64,000 bases of DNA, taken from Sva-07 sp963741755 (GTDB taxonomy: Bacteria; Actinomycetota; Acidimicrobiia; Acidimicrobiales; Ilumatobacteraceae). The notes under the pieces are model-generated. The model was not told the origin of the DNA, ran no database searches, and worked only from the letters and a program-made list of their open reading frames with translations. The translations under genes were made by a program, and so were the position numbers. Shown in pieces: positions 52,675 through 60,715 of this stretch; within the stretch, counting starts at the first letter, position 1, and each line of letters starts with the position of its first letter. The stretch lies in assembly GCA_963741755.1 (NCBI GenBank), contig CAVUJG010000014.1, positions 1-64,000 of the forward strand. Direction: 5' to 3'.

Positions 52675-53704
52675 ATGACAACCGACGGGAAGGTCACCGT
52701 CGTCGAGTGTGCCGCGTTCGGTCCGATCGAGGACCTGCGCGTCGTCGAACGCGACCCGCAACCGCTGGGGCCGGGCCAAGTTCGCCTGGCCGTGTCGGCG
52801 TCCGGGGTCAACTTCGTCGACGGTCTCTTCGTCGAGGGGCGCTACCAGATCAAGCCACCCGTGCCGTTCGTGCCCGGGGGAGAGGTCGTGGGGCGGATCA
52901 CCGAGTTGTCCGACGACGTCGAGGGTCTCACCGTCGGTGATCGGATGTTTGCCAACCTCGGGCTCGGTGGATTCGCGAGCGAAGTCGTCGTGTCGCCGAG
53001 ACAGCTCGTGGCGATCCCCGATTCGTTGACCGATGGTCAGGCCGCAACCTTCATGCAGAGCTACCTGACGGGTTGGTACGCCCTGCGGCGTCCGTGCCGC
53101 ACGCATCCGCGGGCGACACGATGCTCGTGATCGGAGCCGGCAGTGGTGTGGGGCTCGCTGCGGTCGACATCGGCGCCGCACTCGGACTCCGCGTGATCGC
53201 CGCGGCGTCCACACCCGAGAAGCGGGCGCTCGCCGAGTCACGTGGCGCCATGGCGACCATCGACAACTCGACGCTCGACGCCGCCGGGATCAAGGACGCG
53301 GCCAAGGCGTTCGCCGCGACGTTCGACGATCGTGCCGATCGCGGCGGGGTCGACCTGGTGTACGACCCGGTCGGCGGCGAGGTCGGCGAGGTCGCGCTGC
53401 GAGCGCTGGGCGAGGACGGCCAGTATCTGGTGATCGGCTTCGTAGCGGGTATCCCGAAGCTTGCCCGCCAACCAGGTGCTGCTGCGCAACCGGCGCATCA
53501 CCGGCGTCGACTGGGGCGCGTGGGTCGGACGCAACGGCGACGCAAATCGGGCGCTGCTCGCCGAGGTGGTCGAGCGGATCGGTGCGGGTGATCTCGAACC
53601 GGTCGAGCCTGTTGCGTATCCGCTTGCACGATGCGGCACGTGCGCTGCGTGACCTCGCCGACCGCAAGATCGCCGGCAAGGTCGCCCTCGTCGCCGGGTC
53701 CTGA
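52675..53704 (+). pseudogene. Zinc-free MDR/quinone oxidoreductase-like protein with three frameshifts as read
   Basis: About 342 residues if repaired. N-terminal GroES-like domain: VRLAVSASGVNFVDGLFVEG and PFVPGGEVVGRITELSDDV. The Rossmann domain is MLVIGAGSGVGLAAVDIGAA, then LVYDPVGGEVGEVALRALGE. The end is NQVLLRNRRITGVDWGAW and RALRDLADRKIAGKVALV. These pieces are in changing frames, with breaks near 53085 (one base missing), 53458-53462 (one extra) and 53618 (one extra T in CTTG). It resembles NADPH:quinone oxidoreductases of the medium-chain family. Three breaks in one gene makes real decay more likely than elsewhere, but the background indel rate here is high, so this is open. Confidence 0.78.
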
Positions 53705-53765
53705 GCGCCATCATGAACGGCTGGTGGCGATCACAGTCCGACCTGGCAGACTGTTCGCCCACATG

Positions 53766-53841
53766 GTGGTCATAGCTCAACAGGTAGAGCACCAGGTTGT
53801 GATCCTGGCGGTTGGGGGTTCAAGTCCCCTTGGCCACCCCA
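53766..53841 (+). tRNA. tRNA-His (GTG)
   Basis: Cloverleaf with acceptor GTGGTCA/TGGCCAC, D arm GCTC/GAGC, anticodon arm CCAGG TTGTGAT CCTGG with anticodon GTG, T arm GGGGG TTCAAGT CCCCT, and an encoded CCA. The extra G at 53766 opposite C73 is the G-1 identity element of histidine tRNAs. Confidence 0.96.
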
Positions 53842-53853
53842 TACGCAGGCGTT

Positions 53854-53891
53854 GAGAGGGTGTCGGGCGAGCAATCGCTCGGTACCCTCTC
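53854..53891. terminator. Hairpin between the two tRNA genes
   Basis: GAGAGGGT pairs with ACCCTCTC, enclosing a second CGAGC/GCTCG stem. It may end the tRNA-His transcript or serve as a processing site; no U run follows. Confidence 0.45.
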
Positions 53892-53900
53892 TCGCCGCAA

Positions 53901-53972
53901 GCTTCTCTAGCTCAATGGCAGAGCAGTGGACTCTTAATCCATTGGTTCTGGGTTCGAATCCCAGGGGAAGCA
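53901..53972 (+). tRNA. tRNA-Lys (CTT)
   Basis: Acceptor GCTTCTC/GGGAAGC, D arm GCTC/GAGC, anticodon arm GTGGA CTCTTAA TCCAT with anticodon CTT, and T arm CTGGG TTCGAAT CCCAG. Discriminator A73; CCA is not encoded, unlike the neighbouring tRNA-His. Confidence 0.95.
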
Positions 53973-53974
53973 CC

Positions 53975-54007
53975 GATTACATCAGGGGTCAGACCCGCGA
54001 TGTAATC
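53975..54007. terminator. Palindrome after tRNA-Lys, convergent with the beta-lactamase-like gene
   Basis: GATTACATC and GATGTAATC are perfect nine-base arms, with GGGTC/GACCC pairing inside. It starts three bases after the tRNA and covers the stop of the minus-strand gene, so it may terminate both. The GGGGTCAGACCC centre resembles short palindromic repeats seen in many genomes. Confidence 0.6.
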
Positions 54008-55265
54008 ACGGCGCCGGGAACACCTGGTTGATCCCTGTCAGCAACTTCACGAGCGGCACGAGGTGCGGACCGATGACCGGTTTACCGGTGGTCAGGATCG
54101 CCACGACGAGATCCCGGTCCCGGTCGGCCCACGTGAACAGGTTCGACATGCCGACGTGGCCGAACGCCTGCGGCCGGTTCCACCCGTACGGGCTGAACGA
54201 CCCGGAGCCGAGCATGAACCCGCTCGCGTATCGAAGCGGCAGCCCGAGCATCCGGTCGATCACGAGTTCGTCGTGCGGGGCGTCGAGCGCCTTGGTGACG
54301 GTTTCCTCGTCGAAGACCCTGGTGCCCTCGTATGACCCGCCGTTCATGATGCACTGGTAGAAGACGGCGACGTCGCGAGCGGTGACGATGACATTGGCGG
54401 AGGGGACGACTGCACCGAGGAACCGGGGGTCGTTCGACATGCGCAGCACCTCGCTCCACGGCTTGCCCAGCACCCGCTTCATGAACAGGTTCGTCACAGG
54501 TCCGAGTGGCGCGCCGGTCTCGACGTTCAGCGCCACACGGTCGATGTCCTCCGGCGCCACGCCGTAGTCCATCCAACCGAGCCCCAGCGGGGCCTTGATC
54601 TCGGTCGCCAGCACGTCACGCAGACTGCGGCCGACCGCGCGTCGGGTAACGGCTTCCATGATGAGCCCGCCGGTCACGGCGTGGTACTCCGGGGTCGCGC
54701 CCGGCAGCGCCGTCGGCCGCAACTCGCAGACGATTCGTTCGACCTCGTCGGGGTCGCTCAGTACGTCGAGATCGAAGGCCTCCTGCGGCATCGCTGCGAT
54801 CCCGGAGCGATGGGTCAGCACGTGTCGGATCGTGATGCGTTCCTTGCCATGACGCTCGAAGCCGGGGAGGTGCGCTGCGACTTCATCGTCCAGTCGGAGC
54901 GAGCCGGCCTCCTCCAGCTTGTGCATGACCATCCCGGTGACGGCCTTGGCAGCAGAGAAGAGATTGATCGGTGTGTCGAGTTCGAGCGGGACCGCGCGGC
55001 TGCGATCGAACCGCTGCCCAGGCACGATGCCGCGAGCGTGGCCGATCGCCCGGTCGAGCACGACCTCGTCGCCCTGGCGGATGCAGATCTGGATTCCCGG
55101 ATGCATGCCGGTGCGATAGACGTCCTGGACGAACGCCCAGATGGCGTCCGACTTCTCGCTCGCACCGGACTCGTCGCCGTACCGGGTGATGATCTCGAGG
55201 TCGCTCGGCGTCGGACAGCGGCGGGTCACGACCCCGATCGCCGAGTCGATCCCAGGAAGCTGCAT
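54006..55265 (-). CDS. Serine beta-lactamase-fold hydrolase (class C/EstB-like)
   Basis: 419 residues. Family of beta-lactamase-related esterases and peptidases. The catalytic SxxK is in NLFSAAKAVTGMVMHKL, the second motif Y-x-A in PEYHAVTGGLIMEAV, and AFGHVGMSNLFTWADRDRDL near the end stands in for the KTG-like strand (GHVG). No signal peptide, so cytosolic, which argues for an esterase or lipase role rather than antibiotic resistance. It starts five bases after the acyl-CoA dehydrogenase stop, in one operon. The apparent 829-residue fusion of the two comes from a frameshift. Confidence 0.88.
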   Translation of the reverse strand: MQLPGIDSAIGVVTRRCPTPSDLEIITRYGDESGASEKSDAIWAFVQDVYRTGMHPGIQICIRQGDEVVLDRAIGHARGIVPGQRFDRSRAVPLELDTPINLFSAAKAVTGMVMHKLEEAGSLRLDDEVAAHLPGFERHGKERITIRHVLTHRSGIAAMPQEAFDLDVLSDPDEVERIVCELRPTALPGATPEYHAVTGGLIMEAVTRRAVGRSLRDVLATEIKAPLGLGWMDYGVAPEDIDRVALNVETGAPLGPVTNLFMKRVLGKPWSEVLRMSNDPRFLGAVVPSANVIVTARDVAVFYQCIMNGGSYEGTRVFDEETVTKALDAPHDELVIDRMLGLPLRYASGFMLGSGSFSPYGWNRPQAFGHVGMSNLFTWADRDRDLVVAILTTGKPVIGPHLVPLVKLLTGINQVFPAP

Positions 55266-55270
55266 CGGGG

Positions 55271-56495
55271 TCAGCTCCGGAGGAGATCTTTGGCGATCGC
55301 GGTGATCTGGATCTCGTCGGTGCCAGCGTAGATCTGCAGCACCTTGGCGTCGCGGGCGAGCTGTTCCACCCGGAACTCGCTCATGTAGCCGTTGCCGCCG
55401 AACAGCTGCACCGCCTCGAGGGCGACCTCGGTGGCGGCGCGAGCCGAGTAGAGCTTCATCGCCGACGCCTCGGCCAGCGTCATCGTCACGCCCGGCGGCG
55501 CCCATCTCCATCGTGCGGAACACGAGGTTCTGCACGTTGAGGCGGGCGACCTCCATCCGGGCGAGCTTGTCCTGGATCAGCTGGAACTCGCCGATCGGCT
55601 TGCCGAACTGCACACGATCCTTCGCGTACTGCACGCTCAGTTGCAGGCACTCCTCGATGATCCCGAGCGCCATTGCGGCGACGCCGGAACGTTCCTGCTG
55701 GAAGGTGGCCTTCGCTCCGTCGCGTCCGCCCGCCGGGAGATCCTCGGTCTCGCCGATCAGGCGGTCCCGTCCGACGCGGACGTCGTCGAGGAACAGCTGG
55801 CCGGTGGGGGAGGAGTGCATCCCCATCTTGCGCAGCGGCTTCGACTGTTCGAAGCCAGGCATGCCACGGTCGAGGACGAACGACAGGACCTTTCGCTGGT
55901 CCGGCGGGGTCTCGCCATCGTCGAGCTTGCAGATGAAGACCGTGGTGTCCGCGTACGGGCCGTTCGTGATGAAGGTCTTCGATCCGTTGAGGATGTACTC
56001 GTCGCCGTCGCGTCGGGCCGTCGAGCGCATCGAGCCGAACGCATCGGAGCCGCTGCCCGGCTCGGTGATCGCCCACGCGCCGATCTTGTCCATCGTGAGC
56101 AGGTCGAGCGCCCAGCGCTCCTTCTGGGCGATCGTTCCCTTCGACATGATCGCCGCTGACGTGAGACCCATCGACACGCCCATTGCCGTCACCATGCCCG
56201 GACACACCCGGCACAGCTCGATGATCGGGATCAACGACATCCCACCGCCGTCGCCGCCGGCTTTCTTCTCCGGCACGTCTGCGCCCGCCTCGATCGCCCG
56301 TTCGCGCTCGATGCCCTTCTTGAAGCTCTCGCGAGCCATCGCATCCATTCCGAATGTCGCGAACAGCTTGCGCAGGATGTCGTAGGGGGGAAGGTCGCCG
56401 TGTTCGAGTTCGTCGACATGCGGACGGATCTCGTCGTCGACGAAGCGCTTGACCGCCTCGCGGATCATCTGGTGCTCGTCACTCCACTGGAACAT
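55271..56495 (-). CDS. Acyl-CoA dehydrogenase, frameshifted as read
   Basis: 407 residues when joined. FAD enzyme for acyl-CoA oxidation. WAITEPGSGSDAFGSMRSTA is the flavin segment, GDEYILNGSKTFITNGPYAD follows, then FQQERSGVAAMALGIIEECL, and in the second frame QLFGGNGYMSEFRVEQLARD, AKVLQIYAGTDEIQ and ITAIAKDLLRS, the usual ending. The frame breaks at one extra base in the CCC at 55491-55493. The family active-site Glu should lie in the IYAGTDEIQ segment (replaced as in some long-chain types), so substrate class is unsure. Cotranscribed with the beta-lactamase-like gene, it suggests a lipid or ester breakdown module. Confidence 0.88.
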
Positions 56496-56570
56496 CGTGT
56501 GGCCTCCTCAGGTCCCGAATCGTCAAACGCGATCGTACGGACCGCGTCGCTCAGCGCCGAAACGCAGCGC

Positions 56571-56617
56571 TTCTCGTGAACAAGATCACGTCGGGTGCGT
56601 GGATTTGTTCACGAGAA
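56571..56617. repeat. Family A palindromic repeat, copy 5
   Basis: Thirteen-base arms TTCTCGTGAACAA (56571-56583) and complement (56605-56617). Unlike the other copies it lies between divergent genes, upstream of both the acyl-CoA dehydrogenase and the SnoaL-like gene, so a simple terminator role does not fit here. Confidence 0.82.
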
Positions 56618-56652
56618 CGGGCGGGATCGAGCGGATCACTACGATCGCCAAC

Positions 56653-57036
56653 ATGTCCCCGTCGGAGATCGTCACCGCCTTCATCGAAGCCATCGAACGC
56701 AAGGACGTCGCAGCCGCGGCGGCGATGGCGTCACCGTCGATCTCCTACGAGAACATGCCGATGCAGCCGATCGTCGGCCGCGAGGCGATGGCCGCGACGC
56801 TGGAGATGTTCCTCGGCAGCGCCAACGAGGTCGACTGGGTGATCGTCCGTCAGCACGAGGTGGGCAACGTGGTGTTCAACGAGCGCATCGATCGGTTCCA
56901 GATCGGCGATGGATGGCTCGAGCTGCCACTCGCCGGCGTGTTCGAAGTCGACGCCGACGGCCTGATCACGCTCTGGCGCGACTACTTCGATCTTGCGAGC
57001 TACCAGCGTCAACTGGCAGAACTCACCGGAGCCTGA
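56653..57036 (+). CDS. SnoaL-like/limonene-1,2-epoxide hydrolase family protein
   Basis: 127 residues of the alpha+beta-barrel NTF2-like fold. PSEIVTAFIEAIERKDVAAA is the first helix; ISYENMPMQPIVGREAMAAT and FNERIDRFQIGDGWLELPLA with GVFEVDADGLITLWRDYFD match limonene-epoxide-hydrolase-type proteins (conserved Asp, Arg and Asp in ERIDRF and WRDYFD). Small epoxide hydrolase activity is possible but not proven. TACGAT ends seven bases before the ATG. Confidence 0.82.
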   Translation: MSPSEIVTAFIEAIERKDVAAAAAMASPSISYENMPMQPIVGREAMAATLEMFLGSANEVDWVIVRQHEVGNVVFNERIDRFQIGDGWLELPLAGVFEVDADGLITLWRDYFDLASYQRQLAELTGA

Positions 57037-57051
57037 ACGCCCGGGTCGTGC

Positions 57052-57861
57052 TCAGCGGCTCCAGCTGCGTTCGTCGCGGTATCGGCCGACGTTGAGGGGT
57101 GTCGAATGTTGGCGTCGATCGCGGCGGCTGCTGGTGCCGAACACGATGAGCGCGGCGACCACCAGGCAGGCAACGGCGAGCAGCAGGGTCAGATTTCGGT
57201 GATGGTTCGCGAGGCGTGCGAACACGTCCATCCAGAGGTCGTCGGAGAACGCCGGGAGGATCAGCAGCGGCACGAGGTAGCCGAAGACGACCAGCGATCC
57301 TGCCGTCGCCGCGAACAACACCCCGAGCGCGAACGTGCCCTCGCCTCGTTCCGGGCGAAGGAAGATGCCGGCGATCGCGATGAGCAACCCGATCCCCAAC
57401 GTGCCCAGTGCCACCCACGCGAGCCAGTCGTCGAGGAACGCCACCGACCCGACTCGCTGGACCGGCAACGTCAGCGGCGGTGCCTCACCGACGAGTTCGT
57501 TGCGGACGATGTTGACCTGCTCCTGCGCCGTGATCACCACGGGTCGATCGAACGAGCCGATCAGCCGAGCGTGTGCGTCTCCGACGACGTCGCTCATCAA
57601 CGCAGCGCCCTCCGGGATGCGTGCGATCTGTTCGATGAACTCCCTGAGTTCTGCCGGTGACTGGCTGAGGATCGGCGCATCGGCCCCGGCGACGATCGTT
57701 GCGATCTGTCCACGGATCTCCTCGTCGCCCAGAATCGAGTGGGCGACATCCGAGTCGTTGGACGGTGTGAACGCGACTCGCTGCAGCCACCAGACGCCCA
57801 CCGAGAGCGCCACGAGCGCGGCGGCGACGATCAACATCAGGCCCCCGAGCGATCTCCGCAT
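57052..57861 (-). CDS. Hypothetical membrane protein
   Basis: 269 residues, no family recognised. Four transmembrane segments are visible: GLMLIVAAALVALSVGVWWL near the N-terminus, then WLAWVALGTLGIGLLIAIAG, FALGVLFAATAGSLVVFGYL and LTLLLAVACLVVAALIVFGT. The first loop (~120 residues, including the DVVGDAHARLIGSFDRPVVI segment) would be outside the cell. CAGACT lies six bases before the ATG at 57861. It diverges from the DUF983 gene and is convergent with the SnoaL-like gene. Confidence 0.7.
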   Translation of the reverse strand: MRRSLGGLMLIVAAALVALSVGVWWLQRVAFTPSNDSDVAHSILGDEEIRGQIATIVAGADAPILSQSPAELREFIEQIARIPEGAALMSDVVGDAHARLIGSFDRPVVITAQEQVNIVRNELVGEAPPLTLPVQRVGSVAFLDDWLAWVALGTLGIGLLIAIAGIFLRPERGEGTFALGVLFAATAGSLVVFGYLVPLLILPAFSDDLWMDVFARLANHHRNLTLLLAVACLVVAALIVFGTSSRRDRRQHSTPLNVGRYRDERSWSR

Positions 57862-57899
57862 TTTGAGAGTCTGACAAATCTCGCGCGTAACCTTGAATC

Positions 57900-58346
57900 G
57901 TGAAGCGACCTGGCATCCCCCGCATGTTCCTTCGAGGGGCTTTTCGGCACTGTGCGTGGTGTGGCGGGAGGGGTGCATTCTTCATCGGATGGTTCAAGAA
58001 AGCAGAGCACTGCCAGTCGTGCGGGCTCAAGTGGCGCCGCGACGATGTCGGCTACGAACTCGGCGCGGCAGCGATGACGGCGATCATCACGTTCGGACCC
58101 TTGATGCTCGTTCTCGGCGCCATGGTGGCGGTCACCTGGCCGGAGGTGAACACCGTTCCGATGTTCATCGTGCTCGTCGTGCTGGCGGTGGTCTTGCCCT
58201 TCTTCACCTATGGGCCTGCGTACTGCATGTGGCAGGCGGTCGACATCCTGCTGCGACCGCCGGAACCGGACGACTTCGAGATCGTCGGCGACATCACGCC
58301 CGACGCCGACGCCGACGCCGATTCGGCATCCGATCTCGGCAACTGA
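57900..58346 (+). CDS. DUF983 family zinc-ribbon membrane protein
   Basis: 148 residues. N-terminal zinc ribbon (CAWCGGRGAF and CQSCGLKWRR), two membrane helices (GAAAMTAIITFGPLMLVLGA and TVPMFIVLVVLAVVLPFF) and a PGY-like motif before an acidic tail with an Asp-Ala repeat (DADADADS). Some DUF983 proteins are found beside cytochrome oxidase genes; none are seen here. GTG start six bases after TAACCT (leaderless). Confidence 0.82.
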   Translation: MKRPGIPRMFLRGAFRHCAWCGGRGAFFIGWFKKAEHCQSCGLKWRRDDVGYELGAAAMTAIITFGPLMLVLGAMVAVTWPEVNTVPMFIVLVVLAVVLPFFTYGPAYCMWQAVDILLRPPEPDDFEIVGDITPDADADADSASDLGN

Positions 58347-58444
58347 ACCCTTCTCGTTTGCGTAGCGTTCCCGGCGGGACGTGCCACTGGGAGGCGAACA
58401 CACGCGATGACGTCCGGGTCGATGGGCGTTCGTTCGCACGATGC

Positions 58445-58474
58445 TTGACCGAACGACTGTTCGTTGGTTACAGT
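58445..58474 (+). promoter_or_regulatory. recA promoter with LexA (SOS) box
   Basis: TTGACC (58445-58450) and TACAGT (58469-58474) are spaced by 18 bases. The palindrome CGAACGACTGTTCG (58450-58463), matching the CGAAC-N4-GTTCG SOS box of actinobacteria and Bacillus, lies between them, so LexA would block RNA polymerase. The message has a leader of about 130 bases before recA. Confidence 0.8.
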
Positions 58475-58612
58475 GCTGTCATTCGGTTGCCTGAGCGACC
58501 CGAACGACATCCCGATCAACCATCCCGATCAACTCTGTGACACCCCCTCTCTACGGTGCACATCACCAACCGCACCGGGTTCGCCCGCCGCACCACGAAA
58601 GCGAGACACGAC

Positions 58613-59677
58613 ATGAGCAACGACCGAGACAAGGCACTCGAGATGGCGCTGGCCCAGATCGACAAGCAGTTCGGCAAGGGCGCCATCATGAAGATGGGCG
58701 AGCGCACCAACATGGCCATCGAGGTCGTGCCGACCGGCGCGTTGGCGCTCGATCTTGCCCTCGGCGTGGGTGGTCTGCCCCGCGGCCGCATCACCGAGAT
58801 CTACGGCCCCGAGTCGTCGGGTAAGTCCACGCTGGCCATGCACGTAGTCGCCGAGGCCCAGCGCAACGGCGGTGTGTGTGCCTACATCGATGCCGAGCAC
58901 GCGATGGATCCCGTGTACGCCCGGGCGATCGGTGTCGACGTCGATCAGCTCCTCATCTCTCAGCCCGACACGGGCGAGCAGGCGCTCGAGATCTGCGACA
59001 TGCTCACCCGTTCGGGTGCCATCGACGTCATCGTGGTCGACTCGGTCGCGGCGCTCACACCCCGCGCCGAGATCGAAGGCGAGATGGGCGACACTCACGT
59101 CGGTCTGCAGGCTCGGCTGATGAGCCAGGCCTTGCGCAAGCTCACGGGCAACATCAACAAGACCAACACGATCGTCATCTTCATCAACCAGCTCCGCGAG
59201 AAGATCGGCGTGATGTTCGGTTCGCCCGAGACCACCCCGGGCGGTCGGGCACTGAAGTTCTACTCGTCGGTGCGTCTCGACATCCGTCGGATCGAATCGT
59301 TGAAGGATGGCGCCGAAGTGGTGGGCAACCGCACTCGCGTCAAGGTCGTCAAGAACAAGGTGTCGCCCCCGTTCCGTCAGGCCGAGTTCGACATCATGTA
59401 CGGCCAGGGCATCAGCCGTGAGGGCTCGCTGATCGACTTGTCGGTCGACCTCGGCATCGTGAAGAAGTCGGGTGCCTGGTTCACCTACGAGGGTGAGCAG
59501 TTGGGCCAGGGCCGCGAGAAGGCCAAGGACTACCTCAAGCAGAACCCCGAGATCATGATGGAGATCAGCGACAAGGTACTGACGGTGTCGGGCCTCAAGA
59601 AGTCCGACGAACCAGAGGTTGCCGACGTCGCCGACGAGTTCTCCGAGGCCGACGAGGCCCCGATCGACCTCGGTTGA
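58613..59677 (+). CDS. recA: Recombinase RecA
   Basis: 354 residues. RecA forms filaments on single-stranded DNA for strand exchange and triggers LexA self-cleavage. Walker A is GPESSGKSTLAMHVV, Walker B VIVVDSVAALTP, DNA loop L1 EGEMGDTHVGLQARLMSQAL and loop L2 region FINQLREKIGVMFGSPETTP with GGRALKFYSS. Acidic C-terminal tail. The ATG at 58613 fits the family start MSNDRDKALEMALAQIDKQF. Its promoter carries an SOS box. recX, usual after recA in actinobacteria, is absent; a VOC protein follows. Confidence 0.98.
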   Translation: MSNDRDKALEMALAQIDKQFGKGAIMKMGERTNMAIEVVPTGALALDLALGVGGLPRGRITEIYGPESSGKSTLAMHVVAEAQRNGGVCAYIDAEHAMDPVYARAIGVDVDQLLISQPDTGEQALEICDMLTRSGAIDVIVVDSVAALTPRAEIEGEMGDTHVGLQARLMSQALRKLTGNINKTNTIVIFINQLREKIGVMFGSPETTPGGRALKFYSSVRLDIRRIESLKDGAEVVGNRTRVKVVKNKVSPPFRQAEFDIMYGQGISREGSLIDLSVDLGIVKKSGAWFTYEGEQLGQGREKAKDYLKQNPEIMMEISDKVLTVSGLKKSDEPEVADVADEFSEADEAPIDLG

Positions 59678-59747
59678 GTGTTCGGATCGGACTGCGACCG
59701 CAGCGAACGGGTTCGGTCATGATGGGACGCCAACCCAGGAGGCCCTC

Positions 59748-60182
59748 ATGACCGTTCCCCATCGCATCTCGATCGTCACGTTCGGTGTTGCCGACCTCGC
59801 GAGGTCGACCGCGTTCTACGAGTCGCTCGGCTGGAAGAAGTCGAGCTCGTCCATGCCGACGATCACCTTCTTCGACACCGTCGGGCCGGTGTTCGGGCTC
59901 TACGAGTGGTCGGCGCTCGCCGACGACGCCAACGTCCCGGCCGAAGGATCGGGCTTCCGCGGCGTCACGCTGGCCATGAATCTCGCATCGACCGACGAAG
60001 TCGACGAGGTGTTCGCCGAGTGGATCTCGGCTGGCGCTGCGTCAGTCGTCGAGCCACACACGGCGTTCTGGGGCGGCTACTCGTCGTACGTCGCCGATCC
60101 CGACGGACACCTCTGGGAGATCGCGCACAATCCGTACGCTCGACTCGATGGGGACGGCCGCCTCGTCATGGGTGGCAGCTGA
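59748..60182 (+). CDS. VOC (glyoxalase/bleomycin-resistance) superfamily protein
   Basis: 144 residues. VOC fold, with metal-binding paired beta-alpha-beta units: ISIVTFGVADLARSTAFYES LGW at the N-terminus and FWGGYSSYVADPDGHLWEIA near the end, the latter with the typical Asp-Pro-Asp-Gly-His and Glu. The fold is used by glyoxalase I, dioxygenases and resistance proteins; the function here cannot be chosen. CCAGGAGG provides a strong ribosome-binding site, one of few in this window. Confidence 0.87.
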   Translation: MTVPHRISIVTFGVADLARSTAFYESLGWKKSSSSMPTITFFDTVGPVFGLYEWSALADDANVPAEGSGFRGVTLAMNLASTDEVDEVFAEWISAGAASVVEPHTAFWGGYSSYVADPDGHLWEIAHNPYARLDGDGRLVMGGS

Positions 60183-60203
60183 CTCCGACGAGCAGCGAGT
60201 CGC

Positions 60204-60659
60204 TCAGTTGAACTCGTAACCGCCCGGCTTGAAGATCATCAGGTACAACGACACCACCAGGATCAGGTGCGTGATGCCGATGCCGGCGGCCATGATCTTG
60301 CGGGCGTCGTCGGCGGTGTCGGTGAGCGCCGGGCGGATCATGAACCAGCTCACCGCGAGCGCGATCAGCCACAGCAGGATCGTGGCAGTGACGAACGGCG
60401 TGCCGGCCAAGCTGATCTTGCCCACCCCGGCCATGCCCATGCCGGCGACCCACAGCAGCACGAGCGCTGGGAACACGAGACGCATGTGCAGTCGAGCAAC
60501 CTCCGCGGTCGCTCCCGCCCGCTGCAGACGTGGATAGAGGAACAACGGCCCGAAGGCGGCAATGGCCGACAGCAGGTGGACGAAGTACAGAATCCGGTAG
60601 AGGTCGTAGTTCTCGGGAACGAGGATGGCAAGCACGAGCGGCACGATAGCGAGCGCCAC
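60204..60659 (-). CDS. Hypothetical membrane protein (DUF2269-like)
   Basis: 151 residues with four predicted membrane helices: ALAIVPLVLAILVPENYDLY, ILYFVHLLSAIAAFGPLFLY, ATILLWLIALAVSWFMIRPA and GIGITHLILVVSLYLMIFKP. The His in YFVHLLSAI and R in RLQRAG are in places that suggest a DUF2269-type integral membrane protein. Function unknown. GTG start at 60659, only 57 bases from the divergent miaB ATG. Convergent with the VOC gene. Confidence 0.65.
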   Translation of the reverse strand: MALAIVPLVLAILVPENYDLYRILYFVHLLSAIAAFGPLFLYPRLQRAGATAEVARLHMRLVFPALVLLWVAGMGMAGVGKISLAGTPFVTATILLWLIALAVSWFMIRPALTDTADDARKIMAAGIGITHLILVVSLYLMIFKPGGYEFN

Positions 60660-60701
60660 TCGTGAATCGCCGATGCCGAACGGGGCGTCATCTGGCGCCA
60701 G

Positions 60702-60707
60702 TAGCCT
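60702..60707 (+). promoter_or_regulatory. -10 box TAGCCT for miaB
   Basis: TAGCCT ends eight bases before the miaB ATG at 60716 (leaderless spacing). Confidence 0.5.
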
Positions 60708-60715
60708 CGGACGCC

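Noticed and set aside
53901..53972. tRNA-Lys as an integration site for the recombinases
   Set aside because: I saw no duplicated tRNA 3' end in the window, and the recombinases are more than 50 kb away.
54006..56495. An 829-residue open frame joining acyl-CoA dehydrogenase and beta-lactamase domains
   Set aside because: The last ~70 residues of the dehydrogenase are found intact in another frame (55271-55489), ending in a proper stop. The joining stretch is nonsense. One extra base at 55491-55493 creates the false fusion.
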